From NCBI GenBank assembly GCA_963575745.1, contig CAUYUJ010001485.1, positions 1 through 64,000 on the forward strand: a DNA stretch of 64,000 nt, in the 5' to 3' direction. Source of the DNA: Prorocentrum cordatum. Lineage: Eukaryota; Sar; Dinophyceae; Prorocentrales; Prorocentraceae. A model generated the notes under the pieces. That model ran no database searches. It saw only the letters and a list, made by a program, of their open reading frames with translations, and had not been told where the DNA came from. The stretch's first letter is position 1. Each line of letters begins with the position of its first letter. This document shows positions 1 to 11,461 of the stretch, one piece after another. The position numbers were made by a program, and so were the translations under genes.

Positions 1-650
1 TAATGAAATAACCTATTGACTAATCGAGTCGTGTCGAGTAGCGTAGATGAAGCTAGATAGATGTGTGTTAACTGGCGCAGTGCAGCTTGGATTGCAGAAC
101 AACTAGGCTCGATCGCGTTAAACCAGCGCGGCACAGAGTCGAGACGCGGAGCGCTGGGTAAACTAGAGTAGGGTAGTGCAACACAACATCATAATAGCAA
201 CGCGTCAAATGGAGTAGGAACTGATAGACAATGGAATCGTTACTGGTGCAATCGTTGTAGTCGTAATAGTAGGTGGCACAATAGTAAGGGGGCAGGGGTT
301 GGGGCCTTGCATCTGCAGTTGATTGCCGGGGCCGCCCTCGCATTATTTGCAAGAGTCTTCGTGGTGCTGATTTTGGTGCAGCTGACAGCTAGCAAGTGCG
401 TTTATTGTTGCTGTGGCGTCGTCGGTGGCCCATGCAACGCAACGCAGGTGTAGTGCCAAAGTTTGCGTGCGTGCGTGCATTGTTCTATAGAGTGTGGTGC
501 GTGCAGGAGCATCGCGCAATGAGCATAGCGCATGCATGCCACCGCTCGTTCTTGCTTGCGCCCGCTGTCCTTTCATTGTCAAGCAATGGCGTCGGGTAGT
601 GCTGTGCACAGGAAGTTGCGTACCGCGACCATTACAGATTTTACCAAAGG
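1..650. other. No supported gene; degenerate short-repeat DNA
   Basis: Only short overlapping ORFs on both strands are present and none has recognisable motifs. The DNA is rich in variants of GTAGTG/GAGTCG words that resemble the 13-15 bp degenerate units at 8090-8340. I see nothing else here. Confidence 0.5.
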
Positions 651-1560
651 ATGGTGGTGAGAAAGATGGTCATGATGTATTTGCTCAAGTCTAGGCTACA
701 CCACAAGGCCGCAGTGGAAGCGACATTGCGGGATAACGTTGCCGTCACGTCTGACATCGTTGCGTTTGATGCGTCCAGGGTTGCGTGCAGAGAAGTCCTT
801 GCCATCCAGTCTCATAGCAACGGCGTGTTCAGTGCTCTCCCGCTGCAGGTGTTACCAGATCAAACAGCTACGCTTGACGTTTCTCAAGCAGTCGCAAACC
901 TCAGCAAAGCTGTGCAAAAACAGGGAACTCGTGGAAAGTCGTTGAAAAAACCTGCTGGGATGGCTACAAAAGTGTTGTGTTGCGCTGTTGTGTCGGCAAT
1001 GTTCCAAGTGTTCCCCTATGAGAACGCTCGCGTATGGGTCCCGTTGTGTCGAGATCTTCCGCGACCGCGCACGTTGCGCGCGTGGGACGACAATGTACGC
1101 CAGTTCTACAAGTGGGACGCGCGCACAGGACAGTCCACGTGGGTGCTGGACCCAGCTCTATGGGAAGTTGGCAAGGGGGCAGTCCGTTCTCTTGTCTTCT
1201 TGGCGGACGAGGGGTCAACTGGGTATAGTTTGTGGTGGTGGCTAGTGTATTGTGGCCTGCGCTGCATGTTTTTTCCGAGATCCACCCCATCGGATCAGTA
1301 ATTTGTACGTGCACAGCATGCGAGGGGTCAAGCAGGGCATCCAAGCTGCAATGGACGTGCTTCTGGTGCACAAATACAGGCGTGCGCCATACGGCTCAGG
1401 CAGATTTTGGCGAGAGGCAAAGGAAACGATCGCTCTGGTGCAGAAGCTGGGCCTACGCCATCCAATTATACATGATTTTGCGCCCGCCATCGCTAGGGAT
1501 CATGGCTTGAGCGTCGATGAAATTCTGCATGACAATAAGGTGATGACTAGATTGTTGTAA
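651..1560 (+). CDS. Unknown protein with WW-like segment, broken at a T6 run
   Basis: An ORF from the ATG at 651 runs to 1301. The downstream frame (to 1560) reads on smoothly if a one-base slip is assumed at the T6 run 1269-1274, so both parts probably belong to one protein of about 300 residues. Around 1077-1155 the translation has a WW-domain-like core: a Trp, then FYKWDARTGQSTW and a Pro four residues later, the usual spacing of the two signature tryptophans and terminal proline. WW domains bind proline-rich peptides or phospho-Ser/Thr-Pro; no partner can be named here. The rest matches no family I recognise. The frame break may be a sequencing error, an undetected intron or real decay. 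The start is the first ATG and is uncertain. Confidence 0.5.
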
Positions 1561-1590
1561 TCATTTTCAGCATCAGGCGCAGGACAACGA

Positions 1591-2070
1591 GTGGAAACGC
1601 GAAGGTGGTGGACAAAATGGGACGCAGATTTGCACCTCGACAAAATGTGGCACACTCTTCTCGCAGCCTTGATAATGCAGTTCTATATTGCTGGGGTGGA
1701 CCCCTGGGTAATAGCCAAGAGGAGCTCCGTCGACACACCAGGCAGGGACGACGATGACTCGCGCAAAGAATTTTGTTTCAAGCAGACTGTGTTGACAATA
1801 CTTATGTCCAGCTTTAACCAAAATATGCTCCGTTCCCAGCTTGAGACGTTTCGAAGGATTCGCACCCACCACAAAGAGTTTATCGAGCATCATTTGAAGC
1901 CAGGGCGCACTCTGCGGTTTCACGTCCTGTGGTCGGACCTTCAGGAGACGGGCTTTAAATCGCAATGTTGGCCTACAAGGGGTCTCGCGAGATCGACCTG
2001 CGTGTTCGCCGTGGCGCTTCGCGCATGCATCCCCGCCAGTTCATCCAGAAACGACGCCCAAGCGAGTTGA
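1591..2070 (+). CDS. Continuation of the upstream unknown protein
   Basis: This is the same frame as 1283-1560, separated only by a TAA at 1558-1560. The frame is open from 1561, has no ATG at its start (GTG at 1591), and codes for about 160 residues of ordinary mixed composition, including an aromatic N-terminal stretch (RRWWTKWD) and a charged helical part near the middle. I tested simple GT-AG introns across 1540-1583 and none kept the frame, so an in-frame stop, a non-canonical intron or a sequence error are all open. No family recognised. The antisense ORF 1573-1965 is treated as a shadow. Confidence 0.4.
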   Translation: METRRWWTKWDADLHLDKMWHTLLAALIMQFYIAGVDPWVIAKRSSVDTPGRDDDDSRKEFCFKQTVLTILMSSFNQNMLRSQLETFRRIRTHHKEFIEHHLKPGRTLRFHVLWSDLQETGFKSQCWPTRGLARSTCVFAVALRACIPASSSRNDAQAS

Positions 2071-2299
2071 AGTAATCACGGGGACGCTGGCGCAAAGAAG
2101 GGGACAACCAAGCCGAGTGAAATAATGCATAGCCGACAGGTGATGAAGTCTGGATGGATGGGGGATCTGGGTGTCGTCTTAGTCGTCTTTGGGCGGTATT
2201 GGTGCATCTTGGTGCGTAACAGGAGCCACATTGGACGATTTTGCGCTATCTTGAGCCATCTTGGAGGTCATCGCGGTCTCTTCTAGGCCCTCTTGGAGC

Positions 2300-2475
2300 C
2301 ACCTTGGGCCATCTAGGGCGCTCTGGTCGATAGCGGGGCACCCCGCCCAGAGCCAGGGGAGGGGGTCGGGAGGGGGGGGGGGGGGCGGGGCGCGCCTTCC
2401 CCCGAAGGGGAAGCACGGGGCTTGGATGTCCAACGCTTGAGACCGCCTGCGCCCAGAGGCCTTGCATTATCACTC
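2300..2475. repeat. GC-rich dispersed module, copy 1 (with CTTGG-type leader)
   Basis: This block has an A/G-rich run (2350-2385), a CTTCCCC-CGAA-GGGGAAG hairpin (about 2394-2411), a TTGAGA-type word and a CGCCCAGAGG-type end. The same order recurs at 4500-4660, 36310-36480 and 36670-36843, where the end reads CGCCCAAAGGGCTGGTGGG. Degenerate CTTGGAGCC units precede it (2170-2330). It is noncoding as far as I can see. Confidence 0.6.
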
Positions 2476-3164
2476 ACAGGAGGTGCAGCGCAACGAGTGA
2501 TGCCGACTCAAGTGCCGTCGACCTTGACGCGTGTGTATACACCCTCATATGTGTACATCGCTGCGTAAATGTATTATGTGTTGGGCCTCCCTCTGTCCGC
2601 TTTATTCTGTGTGGCGCTACTCCGATCCACGTCCATTCATTACACTCTGCGCTTCGCGACGCGGCATTACCCGACCCCCCGCCGCTCCCTGCTCCATTAT
2701 CAGGTCTACCGAGGGCATTTTTATATCGCTAATCTCGTCTGATCGGGTCGTCGGCGCTCCTCTCGGCAATACCCCCTTCTGTCCAGGACCGCGTAGCGCT
2801 TCGCCATCCGAATGCATGTGGTGCTGCTCTGCTCTACACAGCGCCAAGCCATTCCCGACCCTTCTGCGTTGGGTTCTCGCTCTGACTGAAGCATTGCGGT
2901 CGCGATACCCTCCCCTCCGCACTTCTTTTGTCTCAGCCCCTCGCATATTCTCTTCCCTCGTCTTACTTCCTGCCTTCACCTTGGCGCTCGCGTGCCTGTC
3001 AGCGTGCGCTTTACCTCGCCATCCTGTATACCTAACGGCCTTCGGCCTGTCCCGCCACCGTGTCTGGGTTTGGCTGCCCGCTAACGTATTGCAACAGCCC
3101 GTCGGGGGCCTATTGGAGACAGTTTTGAGGCATGGGGCATAATGTTGGGACATAGTTTGGGCTG
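2476..3164. other. No supported gene
   Basis: Both strands carry ORFs of about 200 codons (2531-3142 plus, 2617-3249 minus), which is expected in GC-rich DNA, and neither has motifs. The segment 3000-3080 contains CCGCCACCGTGTCTGGGTT, which recurs as a near copy at about 11605-11630, so part of this stretch is dispersed repeat rather than gene. Confidence 0.5.
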
Positions 3165-4480
3165 TGTGTGGCTTTTTTATTGCCTCTTGGGGTCTCGTGG
3201 GCGCCTCTTTGGGCGCCCTGGGGGCTTTCTGAGACGGGAGTTTCAACATGTTGGTTTGTGATCCCTCTCACTCATGGGCCTCTGTTGGGGTTCCCTTGGG
3301 GCTCTCTTGAGCAGTCGCCGGCGCTTCTTGGGCCGTTATGGTGCTTGGGCCGTCTTCTGTGTTCTCATAGGGGCATGCTGCGTCACCTTGCCACGGTCTC
3401 TATGACCTCGCGGTCCGTCTTGGAGCGTCGGAAGCTCGAGGAGGCGAGGGCCCCATCACCTTTTTGACGCTTCGCTTGCCCCAACCAACCCATCTAGAAA
3501 CGACCAGCACGGGAGCGGGTACATCAAGAACTGCTGGACGCATGCAGTTGCGCGGCCGTATTCAGCAAACATAAGGGCCACAACTGGCTCCCAAATTGAA
3601 GTTTAAGATGAAAGTCAATGCACCAAGCCGTCCCGCTCGACCCCCTCTCCATTTGAATCCGTCGCAAGATTAGGTGTTCTATTCTATGGTGGTCCCTTCG
3701 TACATGTGCTCAACCCCCTCCCCGCATCCCGCGAAGCCGCCGCGGATGCAAGTGTTTCGATTGTGTGCGGCACGAGGGGTGTGATGATGAGGGGGGAAGC
3801 GGAAAGGAGGTCGGAAGAAAAGGGCACTGACAAGAAGGATGAGCAATCCAAGTTTGGGCGCATATTCTTGCGAGGTGTTAATGGGGGGCGCTTGGGGCCA
3901 TATTACGGATTTTCTCGCGCTCCCCGTGGGGCTCTGTTGGGGCTCTCTTGGGGATCTCGTGGGGCTCTCTTGTGGCTCTCTTCTTTTTTTTTTTGAGGGG
4001 GGGGTCGTGGGGCCCTATTGGGGCTCGTTTGAGGGTTCTGGGGTGCTTCTTGGGGCCGTGTGGAGACACTTTGCTCACCCAGAGGTTGGTCTTAAAATTT
4101 GCGTACATTCCCCTCCCCGTCGGAAACCAAACGCAGGCGCATTGGGGTCATCTTGGGCCGCTTTTGGGGCACCCCTGGGCGCTATTGGGGTCGTCGAGGG
4201 GCCCTCTTGGGCCTCTCTTGGGGCTGTGTTGTGCCACCGTGGAGCCATCTTGACGCCTCGAGAGCCAATCGGACGCGAACAAAAACGAAAAGGCAAACCA
4301 CTTTGATTTTCCTTAAGCCTTGAAACCATGTTGGTCGCTTGGGATTTCTTTGGAGGGCTCGGAAGGCACTTGACACCTTCTTGGGGCCGTGTCAAGGCCT
4401 CTTGGGTACGCGTTGGAGGCTATCGTGCGCCATGTTGATGTAGATATTGGGCGATCTCAGGACATTTCGGGCTAGCTAAA
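3165..4480. repeat. CTTGGGGCC-type interspersed short units
   Basis: Degenerate 11-12 bp units around CTTGGGGCC (variants CTTGGGGCT, CTTGAGCCA, CTTGGGCCG) are strung along 3165-3440 and 3895-4430, with ordinary sequence between. Read on the minus strand they give Pro/Arg/Ala-rich pseudo-ORFs (PRGPQEAPK-like), which should not be taken as genes. The motif CGCTTCGCTTGCCCC followed by CCAACCCATC at 3468-3496 recurs at about 11859-11888 and 35237-35272. Confidence 0.7.
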
Positions 4481-4499
4481 GCCCTCTTGAAGCTAGCGT

Positions 4500-4660
4500 G
4501 GACCATGTTGGACGCTCTGACCCCTCGCGGGGGAGCCCGCCTAGAAGCAGTGAGGGGGGGGGGGGGGGTGGGGGGGGCTTACCTCCCGAGCAGGGAAAGG
4601 AAGGAGGTTAGAACATGAAGCGCCCTAGACCACCTACGCCCAGGGGGCTGGTGGGGCAGG
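4500..4660. repeat. GC-rich dispersed module, copy 2
   Basis: Contains a G run (4554-4578) followed by an AGGGAAAGGAAGG stretch, a TAGAACATGAAG segment and the diagnostic end CTACGCCCAGGGGGCTGGTGGGG (4637-4659). The module is shared with 2300-2475 and with the duplicated copies near 36.3-36.8 kb. Confidence 0.55.
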
Positions 4661-4679
4661 CAAGCGCAAAGGAAATACC

Positions 4680-5960
4680 TGATAGTGCCATGCTGGTGCC
4701 CTTTTGATGGGCTTTTTGGAGCTGTCCAGTTGTCTCTCGGAAGCTTCGTGGGCAATATTGGGGTTCTGTTGGACGTGGTGGAGCGGTCTCGGGCAATCTC
4801 GGAGGCCTCTCGGGCCTGGGCGGTTGTGGGCCCCGCCCGTCTCTCGGCCATTCTCGGTGCCATTCGGCCTCTTGAATATCCGTGCGGCCGAGCCCGCGAG
4901 CGCGCGGGCGCGCGCGGAAACAGTTCACCAGCCTGCTGGGCGTATGGTTTAGAGAGGTCGGTACTCTATGTTCCAAGCCATGTTAAACCTATCCCTGCAC
5001 CCCCCTGGGTTTCGCAACAACCCATGCGATGCCCCGCAGAAATAAATGCAAACATTTCGCGCGGACCTTGCGCTGCCCTGCGATACCGTGCAAACCGACC
5101 CTACAATACCCCGCAAAGCAGACACCAACATCACATTGCAAACCGACCGTGTCTATACATCCGAAATCCGACAATGGCATGGAAACTGCCTTGCGACGCC
5201 TTGCAATGGCTCTGACACCCCACCAACTTGCTGGGTACATGCTCGTCATGATGGTATCGCGTCCCTGGCGGCCTCTCGGGGTGCTCTCGAGGCTGCGACG
5301 CAGCCTCGAGGGCCCCGAGAGCGGGGGTAATAAAGGGTCGCAAGAATCTCCTACGGGGGCCCAGGAAGGTTCCAACAGTGGCGCCAAGATGCGCCCCTGC
5401 TGCCAACGCCGAGGACCGCCATTGGCAGCAAGGTGGCGCTCTGGGCGCTCCACTCACCCCCTCCCCCCACCCCCCTCCCTCTAGGCCAACCTTGGTGCAT
5501 ATTTTGGCACCGTTTCAAGGGCGTTCCCAAGATGGGCACCCTGCTGTCGAGGACGAGGGCCGCGATATTGGCATCGAGACGGCCATCTTGACCCTCTCGG
5601 GCCCCATCTCAGGAGCCAGTGTGGGCTTTGGAAGGGGCCTTCAGGGGGCGCCGAGAGGGCCGCGGGATGAACCCCCTGCTGTCCAGGACAACGGCCGCCC
5701 TCTTGACAGCAAAAGGGTATTATTCGGGCCCCTCTCAAGGCCCTCCTGGGCAAATCCTGGCGCCCGCTTGGTGACTTTTAGGGGCGTCCCCGCGGCTTCT
5801 GAGCGGCCCCGACAAGACCGCCTCGTTCTGAACGAAGGTCGCCCTCTTGACGGCAAGCTGGCTCTCTTAAGGTCCTCTCGGGGCCGTCTTGGGGCCCTCC
5901 TGGGGCCACTTGGGGCCATTTCAAGGCTCCTCTAGGGAGCCCCGTCAGGGCAATCGCGGG
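4680..5960. repeat. Short-period repeat domain: TTGCRATGCC units and CTTGGGGCC units
   Basis: 4990-5215 is a run of degenerate CCTTGCGACGCC / CCCTGCGATACC units of about 11 bp. The same family occurs in opposite orientation at 13300-13510. 5265-5960 is again CTTGGGGCC-type DNA with many GGCCCTCTCG steps. ORFs of 90-185 codons occur on both strands but are low complexity and mutually overlapping. No gene is supported. Confidence 0.6.
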
Positions 5961-6059
5961 CCCCTCTTGAGCCCCCTCGCGTGGTGTTTGTCTGTTGCGC
6001 GACGCGCTGCTGCGCGGGATGCTACAACGGCTATCTTGCCAAAGCATCGGGTGTTCTAA

Positions 6060-7830
6060 ACCACGCAGACAAACTTGATAATACACGCGGCACATACATA
6101 CTTTTCAGCCCATGCAATACATACGCTACACACATGCACGACACTAGCACACGACACTACACGATTCCACCGCACGCATGAATCACACGAATGCATCATA
6201 CCGATACACCGCGCGGATACACTATCCCACACTGCGTGACACTTAATCAATGCCCGATGTTTAATGCGCCATTATTAACGCGCGACCTTTAATTCGCGCG
6301 ACACGTCTACGCTGATGCACGACGCTGACACGTCATACGAATACACAGCGCAAATGCGTTACCCCATACTAGCACACTTTACGTTACATTCAGCGCGCGG
6401 CATGTCATGCGCATTACTTAATGCGCGAAAATACGTGGCCACTAAAATGTAACCCTTACTTCACGACATTTGGTACGCTACAGTTCATGCGCGGTTATGC
6501 GCGACCCTGCGCGACAGCTGATACGCGACATCTTATGCAACGCGCCTTTTGTTTATTTGTTTTGTTTTCCTTTTGTAACAGCACGACTCTTTTATCATAG
6601 TCCGGCTCTTGAGACACGACGCTTTTCTGGTTCTTCCTTTTGTTTGATGCTGCTTGGGCTAAGACTTGTTGGTGTATCTTGTTTTTTTTGTTGGTTTCTC
6701 TGTATGTCATTGTTGTTGTTTTTGTCTGTCTTTTTTATAGCCTTCTTTTTGTTGTTTTTTTTTTTTTTTTTCTTTTGTTCTGTTGTTTTTTTGTTGTTTT
6801 GCTTGTATTTTGTCTTTGTGTGTTTTTTCTGTGTATATTTTTTTTTTTTTTTTCTGCTTTTTGTTCTTCTTGTTGTGTTGTTGTTTTGTTTTTTGTTTGG
6901 TTTTTTTGTTATTGTTTATTATTTGTTGTATGCATGCACAACACTCAACCAAACTTGACACGCTGCACTTGATACACAAGACTTTGCAAGGCTCAATGCA
7001 CGACGAATCGCATGTGGCAATGGGTGTACGTCGTTCAGTACGCACCATCTAATATACGCAACGTTTTAAACGCGACGCTTTACACACGGCAAGCTCTTTT
7101 GTTTTTTTTCTTTTTGTTGTTTTTCTAATTTTTCTTCTTTTGGTTTTTTTCTGTTTGTTTTTATTTTTTTGGTGTTTTGCAAAACGACACTTTTTTTTCT
7201 TTCTTTTGTCGCCACACGGCATTTTAATACACAACATGCAAGACGCGACACGCAAGTTACGACATTTAACAACACCACACAAATGGCACGATGCATACTT
7301 AGGATGCGACACTTTATACATAACAAATGATACACTAGATTTCATATACGGTGGTTAATACATCAGACTTCGTACCGTAGAGTTAATAACACATTACATG
7401 TAATGCACGTCACCAAATGTGCGACACGTAAGATGCTACTCGACATGCGCTACACTGAATATATGGCACAACATGTACCACACTACATATATTTCCCGAA
7501 ATTTATCAATCTAGAGAGACTTCTCAATCTGCTACACCAAACGGGTTGCCACTCAAGGCGCTAACGAATGCACGACTCTAATGACTCTATACTGATACTG
7601 GTACACTCTTCTGGCACACCATACCAACACACCATACTAATACAGCGCAAGGCCCACTACACTAGTACACTACATTCATACACTAGGCTAACACACTGCA
7701 CGCATACACTACGCCAACACAACCTCCAATACTTTACCGTTACACCATACTTAATATCCGACGCAAAATACACGACACGGAAAACGCAAAGTTGAATACG
7801 CAACACTTACCACACGATATTTAGTACACG
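6060..7830. repeat. Degenerate 13-15 bp ACACGACAC-type array with T-rich inserts
   Basis: Units such as ACACGACACTA, GCGCGACACTTAAT and ATACACGACAC recur at roughly 13-15 bp through 6060-6470 and 6960-7830. Two T-rich stretches interrupt them (6545-6935 and 7095-7205), producing Phe/Leu-rich pseudo-ORFs. 8090-8340 carries the reverse-complement form (GTAGTGCATTAGCG-like). No coding region is supported. Confidence 0.6.
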
Positions 7831-7834
7831 ACAC

Positions 7835-8060
7835 TGGGACCGTCTTGGGGCTCTCTGGGCCCTCTCTTGGGGCTCGCTTTGGCTACCTATAGGCAACCCT
7901 GAGGTCTCGGGAAGCCACCGGAAGCGAAAAGGTGGGACGACAATTGATATTGATGCCCATCAAGTGTTTGAGTGGTTTTGACATAATATTTGGTGTTTCC
8001 TTTGGGAAGCCCCGTGACTTCACGGTTATCTTGGGCTCTCTGAAGACCTCTTGGAACCGT
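7835..8060. repeat. CTTGGGGCTC-type repeat block
   Basis: A short block of CTTGGGGCTCTCTGGGCC units borders the ACACGAC array and precedes the 8090-8340 GTAGTG-type array. No motif-bearing ORF. Confidence 0.5.
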
Positions 8061-8089
8061 GCAACACAACGTAGTGCATTTGATGCTGT

Positions 8090-8340
8090 ATTATGCAGTG
8101 AATTGGCGTAGTACGTCGGTGTAGCAAATCCGCGGGGAGTTGTTGTGTAATGTATCATTGTAGCGTCCTCGTGTAGCGTACTGGCGTAGTGCATTAACGA
8201 AGTGCACTAGCGGAGCGTACTAGCGTAGTCTAATTGGGGCAGTGTGAAATAGTGTGGTGCATGTGTGTGATGTATGCAGGTAGTGTATTAGAGTAGTGTA
8301 TAAGCGTTGTGCATTCGTGTAGTGTTTCATAGAGGCAGAT
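8090..8340. repeat. GTAGTGCATTAGCG-type 13-14 bp array
   Basis: Successive units such as GTAGTGCATTAAC, GAAGTGCACTAGC and GGAGCGTACTAGC lie head to tail with a 13-14 bp period. This is the reverse-complement form of the 6.06-7.83 kb array and is similar to 1-340. Confidence 0.6.
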
Positions 8341-8550
8341 GTGCGTTTAACGAGCACTCTCAGTCCAAGGCAACTCGCCTGGGCATCTCCTTTAAATTGG
8401 CTGGTGAAGGTACGCGAAGCGTCAAGCATGTAGAAATTTGGGGTCACAGCCTTCATCAGCCTAGAGCACAGGACTCAAGACAGAGAGCACCAGACGCCTG
8501 GATGCAACTCCGTTTCGCGCCTCGAGGCACGGTGGCGGAGTTTGCGTGGG

Positions 8551-8612
<62 letters not shown>

Positions 8613-9123
8613 CCGAAGGGTTCAATAGATGACGGGGCTGTTTTGGCGTTCGCGGTTTGGTGCCTTTTCTCCCAGGAGTGGGTGCGAAGCATGGTCATGC
8701 CTGCGCTTTCTGACGCGTTGCAGCTGTGCTCTACGTTCGTGTACATCGGGCTGACAGAGACTGTCGATTTTTTCCCCATTGCACTAGATGGCGCGGTTGC
8801 ATCTAATGATGACCCAGACGAGCTGCAATTACTCCTGGTAACGCATGTCAGGCAGGCACTTGTGCACTGCAGGCAGCTGGTTGGGTATTCTCTCACTCCT
8901 TCAACATTCCCATGGGCGTGGGCAGGTGCTCTGGCAGATTCCGACGAAACGCGGCAGAGGACGATCGACCATGCGCAGAGGTGTGGGACTCGTTGCTTTT
9001 TTTTTTTTTTTTTTTTTTTCTTTTTTATTTTTTTTTTTTTTTTTTTTTTTTTCCTTTTTTTTTTTTCTTTTTCTTTTGTTTTAGTTTTTTTTTTTTTGTT
9101 TTTTTTTTTTTTTTCTTTTTTTT

Positions 9124-9160
<37 letters not shown>

Positions 9161-11461
9161 TTTTTTTTCTTTCTTTTTTTTTATTTTCTTTTCCTAGAGC
9201 GTTCGCAAAGCCCTGTGCACGCGGAACTCGCCAAAACGTTGTTTATCAGAGAAGCAGTTGTTTTTCGAGAGCCGTTCAATATGTTGCAGGCAAGTGGGCA
9301 TCGCATGACTGACCGCCTGGAGCAATACATACGTTCTCTATTTGAGCATATGGGTAGCAGTCTATCGCTGGAGGCGGCGCGTCTCCTGTTGTTTTTACTT
9401 CTGGTTTGCTATTGCGATGGATCCTCCACGCGTGTAGCGCGGGCGCAGCATTATGTGAGCGCACGCTTGCCGTGCGCGTTCTCATGCATGTAGCGTTGTG
9501 AGTACACTTGTGCGTTATATGAGCTTCTGAGCCGTCACATGCCAATGTTTATTCAACACTGTAACGCTCGGTGTACGTATTGTGGCACTCGTGTCATATC
9601 GTGGCTGCCTCATGCATCTATGCGTGGCGTTGTGGGGTGCCGTAGGGGCCCGTTGCGTCGTTCTTGCAATGAGTGCGTCTGTGCGCAAGCGCGCGCGCGC
9701 GCAATGCCCTCTGCGGTTTGCATGCCCGTCTCTCCCCAGTTGTATTTCAACGACGCGAGGGACAACGAGTCGCGGGCGGCTCGCCACAAGAGCCGCTGCG
9801 ACGCATCTCTCATGGCTCTAGGGGTCGCTACTCTGAAGCACAGGTACCCTCATTCTGCCCACATTGACCTGTCGCCCGAGGATGTCGCGTCCATGTCAGA
9901 TTCGCTTACACTAGATAAGCATACTTTTGGAGGCTCCACGAATGCAACATCTTTGCTCACCTTTGACGTTGATGAGCTGGTGAACGCTCGTTCTAAATGG
10001 AGGTCAACAAGCCCTGGCAAGTTCGAATTGAACCAAGCATTTATGTTCAAAGTGTTGTTATCCGTTGACAGTGATCATTGGGAGTTTTTGTGGTTGTCCT
10101 CGTTGTACAAGGTTCATACAATAGTGTCGGGCTCCGAACTGAACTACTACTACATCCTTCAAGTGGCGCCGAAGGGCTTGTTATTGTTGGAGATGGTCGA
10201 AGAGTCCGAAGGCATACTGAGGTTTGGTTTCGGCCCTGAGCGGGTCAAGGTAACAGCTCCGCCATCGGTTGACTATTTCATGTGTTGGGACGTCGAACTT
10301 GGCTTTCACGTAGAAGGCGATGAATCCAGGGTTCGTTTCCGCGTGGGGGAGGCATTTGGTGTGCTCCGATACGCAATTCGCAATTATTTTTCGCTCTGGC
10401 CTGCACCGCTGCTCAAAAGCATTGCAAAACACTTGCTAGATATAAAGGTGCCCAGTGGGGCGTCGCACATCGACGTGGCAACGTCGGTTGTCAATGCCAG
10501 TGGCGCTACAGAGCCAGAGAGACAGGCAGCCATATCAGCAGTGAAAGCATTGATCGAGAAAAGGTGCCAGAGGAGAGCGGAAAAGCTCAGACAGCCAGAC
10601 GATGGGGACGCACGTGATCAAGACGATGTAGACAGCGATGCCTCTGACCCTGGTTTGCACGACGGAGTTGTAACCGAACAGCTTCGAGCAGAAGCGCGCC
10701 CCGAATTTGTTGCACTGGCCAGCAAGGAGGTTGATTATCTACTCGGGGCTTGCCCCGCGGGGCAGGCGCTGGGCGAGGAAGAGGATGGCCGCGGTGTCGA
10801 GCAGCTGAAGCTGCATGCCGACGCGAAGGTTGCATCTCGCCCGCCGAGGAGAGTGCGAAAGAAGAGCCCGCCCGTGAGCAGCCAAGCTAGCAAGCGCCCT
10901 CGAGCGCCCTCACCGTCTCCGCCGAGCCCCTTTCTGTCACCAGTGAAGGGCGTGTGTGGACAGTCGCCGCCTGGGGGCATTTTTAGTCCCAACGGTGACC
11001 AGGGGCAGGTCCGCCACCCTACGCTCCTAACCTCTGACGAGGAAAACTCGGACGGCCCAGTGTTCATTCCTTGGGATCAATCTGCCGATTGTCTAGGGGT
11101 TGGCCCGCCTGCGTTGCCCGACCCGCTTGCTTCTCCAGAGTTGGCGATGCCAGTGGCGGGATCTGGCCCTGGCCCTGAGCCGCCAGTTTCACCAAGTGTG
11201 TCAGCCCCTCCAGGGCCAGACACTCCACCCGAGCCAGCTGCCAGCGTTGCCGTTGGCGCTCGCGCTCACGATTTCAGCCGCGTTCCGCTGACGTGTCAAT
11301 TTTGTTTGGTCGAGCCGCTGATGCGCTCGCCCTACTGGGTTGCAAAGCTACCGCATGGCCTCGAATACAGGGGCAGCAGGTCGCGTTCAGCGGCGTTTGG
11401 CAGGATGCGGTCGGAGGAACAAGCGAAGCTGCAAGTTACACGTGGCTGCAGGAGGCAATAG
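8307..11461 (+). CDS. Unknown multi-exon protein, at least four exons
   Basis: Proposed exons: about 8307-8543, 8619-8972, 9200-9403 and 9740-11461. The last join is the best: GT at 9404 and AG at 9739 keep phase 0 and link FLL to LYFNDARDN. The last exon codes for about 570 residues: a mixed alpha/beta-looking N-terminal half, a helical basic stretch (VKALIEKRCQRRAEKL, near 10540-10590), an acidic linker, then a Pro/Ser-rich C-terminal part with a basic RPPRRVRKKS cluster that could be a nuclear signal. No conserved domain recognised. The upstream exon boundary is not defined; the annotated 8307 is only where the frame opens (TTG), and true coding may begin later or in an unseen exon. The stop is TAG at 11459. 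It could be a host gene or a domesticated repeat gene. Confidence 0.6.
8544..8618 (+). other. Candidate 75-nt GC-AG intron with T61 tract
   Basis: Starts GCGTGGGC and ends CCGAAG, with about 61 consecutive T at 8552-8612. Its length is a multiple of three and the flanking frame is the same, so it could instead encode a Phe run; an intron is more plausible. GC-AG boundaries are known in dinoflagellates. Confidence 0.4.
8973..9199 (+). other. Candidate T-rich intron
   Basis: Almost all of 8997-9190 is T with rare A/C/G. A GC(8973)...AG(9199) intron joins the frame of 8619-8972 to that of 9200-9403. A GT at 8981 with AG at 9197 would be more canonical but breaks the frame, so the precise ends are unsettled. 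Confidence 0.45.
9404..9739 (+). other. Candidate 336-nt GT-AG intron
   Basis: GTTTGC at the 5' end and a pyrimidine-rich TCTCTCCCCAG 3' end. The exons on both sides are phase 0 and in frame. It removes a stop at 9491-9493 and a Cys/Arg-rich segment that looks noncoding. Confidence 0.6.

Noticed and set aside
1573-1965. 130-codon antisense ORF opposite the WW-gene continuation
   Set aside because: Shadow of the sense frame, no motifs.
2245-2285. CTTGAGCCATCTTGG as an antisense spliced-leader relict (also near 14053)
   Set aside because: Only GAGCCA plus TTGG is shared with the SL reverse complement and it belongs to the CTTGG-type repeat family.
2531-3249. Sense (203 codons) and antisense (210 codons) ORFs as genes
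   Set aside because: Both strands open at the same place, no motifs, part of the interval is dispersed repeat; typical of GC-rich noncoding DNA.
6470-7052. Phe/Leu-rich and Lys/Gln-rich ORFs
   Set aside because: They are readings of the T-rich inserts in the ACACGAC array and have no non-repeat content.
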